Source of the DNA: Plutella xylostella
Taxonomy: Eukaryota > Arthropoda > Insecta > Lepidoptera > Plutellidae
Reading direction: 5' to 3'
Assembly: GCF_932276165.1 (NCBI RefSeq)
Contig: NC_064007.1
Location: forward strand, 3,482,001-3,546,000
Length of the DNA: 64,000 nucleotides
The notes under the pieces were generated by a model that made no database searches, was not told the DNA's origin, and saw only the letters and a list, made by a program, of their open reading frames with translations. Below, one piece after another: positions 56,821 to 64,000 of this stretch. Position 1 is the first letter of the stretch, and each line of letters opens with the position of its first letter. The position numbers and the translations under genes were made by a program.

Positions 56821-58467
56821 CACTCGCGAGCAACCAAATCGACTCAAGCCTTCACGGCGCACATATACATTGATTTTCCTAAAACGATAAATGGTAAATA
56901 TAAAAGTGATATGTCATTCGAAAGCTGAAGAATTAGGCTTTCAATTAAGATCAATACCATAAAAAAAAACTAAGCGCAGATTTAATGACGCATTTTAATT
57001 GCCCGTCAGTGTTAATTACCTCATTAGGAATCCACGCCTTGCGCTACCTGATCCCGCTATAAAACCTTTCCACATCCGGTGTACCTTATCAGTCGCTTGT
57101 TGCAAGTTGACCGGTACACATCTCGTTGCATTGTATTCCTTGTTTTCGCAAACCCATGGATACCACACCAGAAGAAGCTGCTCAAGTTGTTGCCTTGCTG
57201 CAACAAGGGTTAAGTCAGCGAGCAGTCGCTGCCCAGCTCCACTTGAGCCAGTCTGCTGTATCCCGAGTATACAGACGGTTCCAAGAGACTGGTGCCTTCA
57301 ATCGAAGACCAAGAACGGGCCGCCACCGCTGCACTTCAGAGAGAGACGACCGCTTCATTGTCTCAACCTCGCTGCGCAATCGACACCTTACGGGCGTTGA
57401 TGTGCAGCAAGAACTGAGACGTGTACGACAAGTGGCTGTCAGCGAGTGGACAGTGAGAAGACGCTTGAAGGAAGCCAACTTGACACCAAAAAGACCTGCA
57501 TCAGGCCCCAAATTGACTGCAGGCCACCGACAAGCGCGTCTTCAGTTTGCTCGAGAGCATCTCGATTGGAGCATTGCGCAATGGCGGTCGGTCCTGTTTA
57601 CTGATGAGTGCAGAGTGTGTCTGCATGGCAGTGACAGGAGAGGCCGGGTCTACCGGCGTCCGGGGGAACGATTTGCCCAATGTTGTTTCGCTGAAACAGT
57701 AGCATATGGCGGCGGTTCCTGCATGATGTGGGCTGGTATTTCTCTAGAGGGAAAAACCGCACTTGTTTTCGTGCCTGGAGGCGGCCGAGGAGGCGGGTTA
57801 ACAGCTGATCGGTACATCACCGACATTCTACTCGGTCATGTTGTGCCCTATGCAGAATTTGTCGGTGAAGACTTCGTGCTAATGCACGACAATGCCCGCT
57901 GCCACACGGCACGAGTCAGTCGGCAGTTTCTGAGAGAGAAGGAATTGCGCACGATGGACTGGCCTGCGCTCAGTCCTGACCTGAATCCCATCGAACACTT
58001 ATGGGACGAGCTCAAAAGAAGAGTTCGGGCCAGGAATCCAGTCCCTGCAAGCGTGGACGAGCTGAAGACAGCTTTATTAGAGGAGTGGGACGGCATTCCT
58101 CAGGAAACTGTCAAAAAGTTGATAAGGTCTATGAGAAACAGGCTGCAGGCTGTAATTAGGGCAAGAGGGGGCAATACAAAGTATTGATTTAAATAAATAA
58201 ATTTTTATCTTAACATTTTTTGTTTAATTTGTATAATACGATACCCATACCCTTTTTTCCTAAATTCCCGTTTTTCCTACAATTGCGTTCAGACATCATT
58301 TATTTCAAAAATGATGAATGGATTTCAATAATAATGATATCAAATTAAAGCTGACATCTTAAGCTTTTAAATGACATATCATTTTTATTATTTCTATTCA
58401 TAATTTTACTTGTATTAATGTATGTTTGCGCCGTCAAGGCTTGAGTCGATTTGGTTGCTCGCGAGTG
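56821..58467 (+). mobile_element. Intact Tc1-type DNA transposon
   Basis: A 1647-bp element between TA dinucleotides (56819-56820 and 58468-58469). The terminal inverted repeats start CACTCGCGAGCAACCAAATC and match over about 42 bases with one difference (GCCTTCACGG against GCCTTGACGG). Further in, a second matched block (TGATATGTCATT..AAAGCT..AAGA) recurs inverted about 85-110 bases from each end, which looks like an inner transposase binding site. One transposase ORF is intact and is followed by AATAAATAAA. Confidence 0.92.
57156..58187 (+). CDS. Tc1-family transposase, DD34E
   Basis: 343 residues from ATG 57156 (context AACCCATGG). A longer frame opens at 57126, but this start has the better context and family-like N terminus. 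Residues 15-47 form a first helix-turn-helix (GLSQRAVAAQLHLSQSAVSR). A GRPR-like hook RPRTGRHR follows at 51-58 and a second helix-turn-helix near 85-110. The catalytic triad is Asp150 (LFTDE), Asp245 (MHDNARCH) and Glu280 (LSPDLNPIEHLWDEL), with 34 residues between the last two. The length matches the usual 340-345. It cuts and pastes the element at TA sites. No stop, frameshift or lost catalytic residue was found. Confidence 0.93.
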   Translation: MDTTPEEAAQVVALLQQGLSQRAVAAQLHLSQSAVSRVYRRFQETGAFNRRPRTGRHRCTSERDDRFIVSTSLRNRHLTGVDVQQELRRVRQVAVSEWTVRRRLKEANLTPKRPASGPKLTAGHRQARLQFAREHLDWSIAQWRSVLFTDECRVCLHGSDRRGRVYRRPGERFAQCCFAETVAYGGGSCMMWAGISLEGKTALVFVPGGGRGGGLTADRYITDILLGHVVPYAEFVGEDFVLMHDNARCHTARVSRQFLREKELRTMDWPALSPDLNPIEHLWDELKRRVRARNPVPASVDELKTALLEEWDGIPQETVKKLIRSMRNRLQAVIRARGGNTKY

Positions 58468-58469
58468 TA

Positions 58470-59612
58470 TTATGAAAAGCGCAGACATTAATACTTGTTA
58501 ATCCTGTCGAAACCACGGGTGAAAAAATAAATAAGGTAATGAAAAAACTCCTTACAAGTATATTTCCATTGAATAGTTTTTATATTCGCTGTCCTAGCAT
58601 AAATTAAATAATATTTCTCATAGAAACTATGTAGTTCACAAAAACATCACACCATCAACATTATCTTTTGGTTTACCATAAGCAGTTATCTAGATAATCA
58701 TAATATATAATAAATAAATGGTACTTAAAATATAGAATATTTTACAAAGATTACAAAGCATTTTTAGAATATTTACATCTACGTGTATATTTTGTAACCC
58801 TATAACCGTAACATTAATCCGCCGACCAACTCAAAATATTCCACACAATGTACGACGAAAATTCTTTTTTTTCAATTGAGCAATCCAGGCAAAGCAAACA
58901 TGTCGTTATGCCAACAAAAGAATGACGTTCAGTAGCGCGTATTCAAACTATCCACAAATGGGTTTCCGAACGTGTGGTTTATTCGAAAACGAAAGTGCAG
59001 GTGACGCGAACAAAAATTACCTTCACTTCAAATTATGTCTACCTTTTGTAGTTCCGTTACAAATGAGTTCCGTAGCATTAGCAGTAACAGTACAGAATTA
59101 AATAAAGAAGTAGACTCATTGCAATATTTTACAAATTATAGCATTGTTTTCTCTCTCACTCTAAAAAGTGTTGTTGAATGGGGAAAGAACTCCTTTATGG
59201 TCTGCCCTTTATATGCTTAAATAGCTTTTTCTAGTTTCAGCGTACAGAACACTAAAATGATAATTTCCGGTCGCATCGGGACGGTCGATTCGAAAAATGA
59301 ATATTCAGATTCGAAATTCAAATTGATTGTTGCTTTCTTTTCTATGTTTTTAATATCATTTTAAAATATGAACGTTTAAATAAACATGGAGTGTTTGGTG
59401 CAGATCTGAAAGTGATTATGTTAATTTAATTTAACTGGGTTTTCATGCTATTTTTGTAGCATTTAAGTATAATTATTAAAATGTTCTTGAACGACTGTAG
59501 GTAGCCCGAGGTAGTCCTAACTTGCATACTAACAATCGCCTACCATGTTACGCACACTATCAGCTGCTTCTTCTGTTCTTAAAATATTAATAGGTACTTA
59601 CTTACTCACATA
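58470..59612. other. Non-coding, nothing recognised
   Basis: AT-rich sequence. Short frames only, with no recognisable features. Confidence 0.3.
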
Positions 59613-60130
59613 CAGTATTGTGCAAATTAATGTGAACACGAGTGAAAATTTGAAAAAAATACATTTATTAGTTCTAAAATAAAAAAAACAGAGATATATT
59701 AATACAATTTAAGTTGTTTTAATAGAAAATGTGTCCTCCCTGGTGTTTATAACTTCTTCAACACGTTTTGGCATAGAATCGACAAGGTTTTAACTGTTTT
59801 CTGATATTTACTGGTCTAAAAAACTTGTATGAATTACAGCCTCAATCATTTTAGTTTTTCTTGTGCAATCCGTTTTACGAAGTCTAACTTTCATGATGGC
59901 CCACTTATTTTCAATGGGATTAAGTGCCGGTGAGTTCTCTGGCCATCCAAAGGCATGATATCTTGTTGTCCTTGAAATATTTAAGCATAATCGTGGACAC
60001 GTGGAATGGAGCCGAATTTAGTTGAAAAACGTATTGACCGTTATCATCAAATTTTCTTAGTTCAACTTCTAATCTGCGTTCTAGCAAGTCACTGTATTTT
60101 AGCGAGTCCATCATCCTTTCGATGGACACA
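59613..60130 (-). pseudogene. Decayed Tc1-like transposase
   Basis: TA then CAGTATTGTGCAAATTAATG at 59611-59632 looks like one terminal inverted repeat. Upstream on the minus strand, frames read MDSLKYSDLLERRL, then VFQLNSAPFH, NPIENKWAIMKVRLRK and VEEVINTRED. This is the C-terminal half of a Tc1/mariner transposase with stops and frame changes. The catalytic Asp expected before NAP is replaced by Asn (LNSAP), and the N-terminal half and other end are missing. It is a dead relic unrelated in sequence to the intact element at 56821. Confidence 0.7.
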
Positions 60131-60660
60131 AGTCATTCGGTACCTATATAAGAAAAACAGAACCAAACTAAGAAAAGTTGATGCTTTATTAAGGATTCAA
60201 GTTATTATTACACAAACGGAATATGTGAGCGAAAACAATTACACATTTCGTTGGAACCGATCATATATTCCGATAATCTTGAACATTCAGTTGTTTGCAT
60301 GCGTACACGCAGCTGTATTTTTTTTTATTTTATGTAATACATTTACTGTGGTTGAATGGATTGTAAGTGTGTGTTAAATTTTGTAATATGTAATTTATGC
60401 AATAAATGAAGTTTTGGCTTTTTCAGTATTTAGCCTTCCCGGATTATTTGAATAACCCAGTCCAGTGTTGATAGTATTTCTGTATTGCTTTAAAAACTAT
60501 AAGCACAAACGGCAGTTGCAGTAATTTGCGCAAAAATCCACAGACCAACTTAACACTTATCGCGTTATAATCACAGATAAAAAATGAGGAAAGTATCGCA
60601 CACTCCGCAGACACTTTCTACTCTGTGGTGTCTGCGATCGACAGAGCGCGCCACTCAGGG
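60131..60660. other. Non-coding, nothing recognised
   Basis: AT-rich sequence between two transposon relics. No supported feature. Confidence 0.3.
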
Positions 60661-60899
60661 GGTCACTCTCTAAGAGAGAAAAAAATAGTTTTGAAGCCAC
60701 GACTCTATCACCTCCAACCCGCACTTGGCCAGCGTGGTGGACTAGGCATAAACCTTCCTTCAATGGAAGGAGACCCGTGCCCCAGCAGTGGGGACGTAAA
60801 TGGTTCGTTTTGATGATGATGACTCTATCTCGTTTCATTAAAAGTGCCGATTGCACGACAGCACTCGGTCGTGCGTTTTTCGTCAGTATAGAGTAACCC
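60661..60899 (-). mobile_element. MITE family A, copy 3, interrupted
   Basis: The left part (GGTCACTCTCTAAGAG... to GACTCTATC at 60709) and the right part (GACTCTATCTCG at 60821 to GAGTAACCC at 60899) together match 37427-37559. A 111-bp LINE fragment sits between, with GACTCTATC duplicated at both edges. Confidence 0.7.
60710..60820 (+). mobile_element. LINE 3' fragment nested in MITE
   Basis: This 111-bp piece reads GGTGGACTAGGCATAAACC, GGAGACCCGTGCCCCAGCAG and ends TGATGATGAT. It is flanked by a 9-bp duplication GACTCTATC (60701-60709 and 60821-60829), so it is a 5'-truncated target-primed insertion. It is the same family as 1711-1780 and 46603-46685. Confidence 0.78.
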
Positions 60900-62939
60900 T
60901 CCAGCGTGTGGCGCGATTCGCCAGCCGGATGCGGATACTCTTGATTTTGACCGGATGTCTTGTTTGAAAGTCGGCGAATCTCATCGATAAAAGTATAAAT
61001 CTGACTTGCATTATGGCATTTTTTATAATTAATATTTTAGTTTAGATTATTATGAAGTCTATATGCCTTGGCATTGGCAACGAGTAGGACTAGATTTTAT
61101 AATGCCTCTTGTTGGGATGAAAATAATAATTACGAATACTAGATAATTGCAACTCAAAGTATTAAAATAGTCTAACTAACATGATCTGTAATAATAATAT
61201 ACAATTAAGTATTCTCTGTGCTAAAACGAGTCAGTAGGTAATTGTATCTCTTTACTAAATATTATTTAAACGTCGCTGTCGTTACATTTTAATAATGCAA
61301 CGGATTTTGTTCCCTAATTCCGTCTGTTAAAAGTTCAAATTCCTTACTATTCGTGTTACTGATCCTGTCACGTTTAAACGAGACGTTTAAACTGTTTTTT
61401 TTCATCTTATTTTTTATTTAAACCGAAGCTTCGAAACAGGTGTCAACAAAGAGAGGTCTATGTACCAGTAAGTGGCCAAGAACGGGTTTCAGACAGCGTG
61501 CTGGTAGTAATTAACCACATCTTTAGGCTTCCGAGGCTACTTGGGCAAACTGCTCGTATCCTGGATGGATGGATGGATGTGCCAAGCGTTATATGGTAGG
61601 TAGGGTGGCATGGAAACACTCGTACTTACATTTTATCGGCCTTTATATTTATAAAGATAATAAAATGTCATCATTCTAGGCGAATAATAATTTACTAACT
61701 TACTACTCAAATTCACATAGCGTCCTAGTGGTTACTTTTATTGTGTTGTACTGTACTATACTCAGTTTTCTGGAATCTATTACCTCAATTTGACAAAGCA
61801 TAAGCAACGCCTTAATTTTTTACCATAGATTAGATAATCCATACGTTAATAAGTAACGTTCGCCCTTCTGCACCGAATTCTTATCTAGAGCTTCGGTAGA
61901 TACATTATACCGACCATTTCCTGTGACAAACGAAATTTCACTCAAGCGCAAATTATACAGAATATAAAAAAGCCTTTAGTATGTACCAGGCGTCCACAGC
62001 GTTGGAGGAGTTTAATAATAGCCAACGACGAGTAGCCTTCAACCGCGTCCCAATGGCAGGATGTCGCGTGAGGCAACTTCCTTCGAGCGATCCGTCTGTG
62101 ATGAAGACATTGATGAAGAATATCCGATGATGATATGCTTCCAGTCTTATGCTATTGGAAGGAGAAAACTAACTGGCAGCGGTAAAATATATATTTCCAG
62201 ATGTCCAGCGGTAGTTTTTATTATAACTCTGTCCCTGGACTTCCTCATTTGACCACTGGAAGATAAACTTAACAACATACACATGGATGGTTTATTTTAT
62301 TTACTGACACAACTAGGATGTAAAATTATGAGTACTACTCGACTAAAGAGGTAGCTATAACTGTAAATTGGTTCGTCATCAAGTGAAAAGAGTAGTCATT
62401 AATGTCAATAGCTAAGGTCAAGCCATGACACGATTCACAAGCTGTCATCAAACATTTTTGGTCATCATTTCTTTCAAATTGGTGCTATCGCAAAATTTAC
62501 TTTTTCAGGTCACTGGTAAAGTAAATAAATAACAGGTTAGTTTAGGCGACAGAAAGTGACTAGTTAGTAGTTACCAGTGATTGATAGTAGTTAAGTTGAA
62601 ACCCGGATGAGGACTGGTTAGATTTCATCATAGTTGAGATCCTAGGTCTCTAGCAGACAATTACAAGGCATCATTGTTGTTACATCGTGTGCGACGAATT
62701 GGGCAACCGATCGACCGACCGATTTGTGATGCACGATTCCTGTGCCATTAGACAGCACTTTAAATCCAACTTTAACTCTAAACTTGCAAAGACTATTTCA
62801 GGTTCTTCGTAAGGAGCAGATATGCTTGTTAGAATCCGAGGAATGTTCAATTGATTTGCTAAGTCAATCATGCTTGTTGTAGTATCTAATGTTAAAGGCG
62901 TAGGGTTTGATTTAGACTGACCCGATGTATAGTTTTAAA
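60900..62939. other. Non-coding, nothing recognised
   Basis: A (GGAT)n run at about 61562-61577. A minus-strand frame at 62680-62871 (MIDLANQLNIPRILTS) is open but unrecognised; it abuts the LINE at 62940, so it may belong to another decayed repeat. Confidence 0.3.
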
Positions 62940-64000
62940 ATGGTAGGGTTTCATTCGACTGCTGTTTTTTTGGTGCACTCCATTTCCAAACTCAATCTAA
63001 ACAAACTTGAGGAAGACTTATGCAATATTGATCTTGACCCAGTTTATAAAAATGATGATGCGGACACCTGCATGTCGTACTTAATAAATAACATCCAACA
63101 AGCGATTTTAAAAAATACCTCGCACGTCAAGTTGAGCAATAAAAACTGCAACATCAAACCCTGGATCACTCCGGGGCTTTTACGATGCATGAGACATAGG
63201 GATAGACTACATATGAAGGCTAAATCTAACCCAGATAACGCTGTCTTACAACTATCATACAAAAGATACCGAAATTTTTGTAATAAAATACTTAAAAAAG
63301 TTAAAATCGAGTACGAAAAAAGTGAATTAGAAAAGGCGGGAAACAACAGCAAAAAAATCTGGAAGCACATTAAAAGTTTCACTTATTTGTCAAAACAACA
63401 TGAATCTCCCTCAGCTCTATTACACCCCCAAACACCCCATGTAGTATCGGCAAACAATGTAAACAACTTCTTTGCCAATATAGGAAAAAGACTAGCAGAA
63501 AAAATTGAAAAACTAACACCTGGTTCTAATACTCTCCCTACTGACAACGCCCCACTAAACTCATTTGTGTTAATAAATACTGACATGGAAGAGGTAGAAA
63601 AAATTATCATGAGTTTAAAAGACGATTGCGCAGTTGGTTGGGATAATATATCTAATAAAATCTTAAAGAAATTCAAACATATATTAATACCACCACTGAC
63701 ATATATTTTCCAACTATGTCTTTCCTGTGGAGTTTTTCCTAAATGTTTAAAAAAAGCAGTGGTTGTGCCCATTTATAAATCTGGCGATAAAACAGAGGTG
63801 ACGAATTACCGACCCATTTCTCTTTTACCAGCTGTGTCTAAAATATTAGAAAAAATCATAAACAACAGATTAATGCAATTTCTAAACAAAAACTCTTTTT
63901 TATCTAGAACACAATTTGGTTTTAGGCCTAAGTTATCAGCGGCCGATGCTGTCCATGAGTTAACTGACTACTTAGCTCAAAATCTGGATAAAGGTAATCA
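62940..64000 (+). CDS. Jockey/CR1-like LINE reverse transcriptase, partial
   Basis: The frame from ATG 62940 is open to the window's right edge (353 codons, no stop). It begins near the end of where an endonuclease would be (KLNLNKLEEDLCNIDLD), continues with KPWITPGLLRCMRHRDRLH and YKRYRNFCNKILKK, then enters the reverse transcriptase: AVGWDNISNKILKK, VVVPIYKSGDK, NYRPISLLPAVSKILEKII and TQFGFRPKLSAADAV. The catalytic AFD and YADD motifs would lie to the right. These blocks are typical of the jockey superfamily in insects and differ from the RTE at 11538. No endonuclease is visible upstream, so the copy is probably 5'-truncated. Confidence 0.82.
   Translation, partial: MVGFHSTAVFLVHSISKLNLNKLEEDLCNIDLDPVYKNDDADTCMSYLINNIQQAILKNTSHVKLSNKNCNIKPWITPGLLRCMRHRDRLHMKAKSNPDNAVLQLSYKRYRNFCNKILKKVKIEYEKSELEKAGNNSKKIWKHIKSFTYLSKQHESPSALLHPQTPHVVSANNVNNFFANIGKRLAEKIEKLTPGSNTLPTDNAPLNSFVLINTDMEEVEKIIMSLKDDCAVGWDNISNKILKKFKHILIPPLTYIFQLCLSCGVFPKCLKKAVVVPIYKSGDKTEVTNYRPISLLPAVSKILEKIINNRLMQFLNKNSFLSRTQFGFRPKLSAADAVHELTDYLAQNLDKGN

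Noticed and set aside
1..64000. CRISPR arrays, operons or a microbial defence system
   Set aside because: The sequence is eukaryotic with introns; the tandem arrays seen are microsatellites or the degenerate foldback units.

Overview
The window looks like nuclear DNA from a moth or butterfly. It is AT-rich and full of interspersed repeats typical of Lepidoptera: RTE-type LINE tails ending in ATC/ATG repeats, a tRNA-derived SINE, a CTGT-rich Helitron-like repeat and many small inverted-repeat elements. Host genes are split into short exons with GT-AG introns. Only two host genes can be named, both running off or towards an edge, and most of the remaining sequence is transposon-derived or unrecognised.

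Left part (1-6225, minus strand): the 5' half of a TMCC-family gene (transmembrane and coiled-coil protein, called Dementin in Drosophila). Six coding exons were placed by hand; all five junctions keep reading phase and give about 241 codons from the start at 6225. The C-terminal half, including the expected two membrane segments, would lie left of the window. Its introns hold an RTE tail, two small inverted-repeat elements and a foldback of degenerate 15-16 bp units.

Middle (6226-32510): intergenic sequence with no nameable gene. It holds a complete RTE retrotransposon (11323-14530, one 991-codon ORF, 12-bp target duplication), two Helitron-like copies, a SINE, LINE tails, several MITE-like elements, a 75-bp-arm hairpin (27952-28122), a foldback of about 1 kb (29414-30414) and a G-rich element with TAA flanks (31227-31550). 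A weak two-exon minus-strand gene model lies at 28547-29290.

Right part (32511-64000, plus strand): the first coding exon of a class II DYRK kinase (Dyrk2-like), from its start to just past the catalytic loop, ending at a GT donor at 33294. I cannot find its next exon, so the rest is probably one very long intron or intron plus intergenic DNA. It carries a Ty1/copia element (46906-51183) with matching LTRs and complete pol domains but almost no gag, an intact Tc1-type DD34E transposon (56821-58467), a decayed Tc1 relic, a LINE fragment nested in a MITE, local duplications near 52 kb, and a jockey/CR1-like reverse transcriptase reading off the right edge.

No CRISPR array, operon, rRNA or stand-alone tRNA gene was seen. 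The most notable items are three element copies that look intact or nearly so (RTE, Tc1, gag-poor copia) and several near-perfect hairpins that could be structured or small-RNA-generating transcripts. None has been compared with a database.
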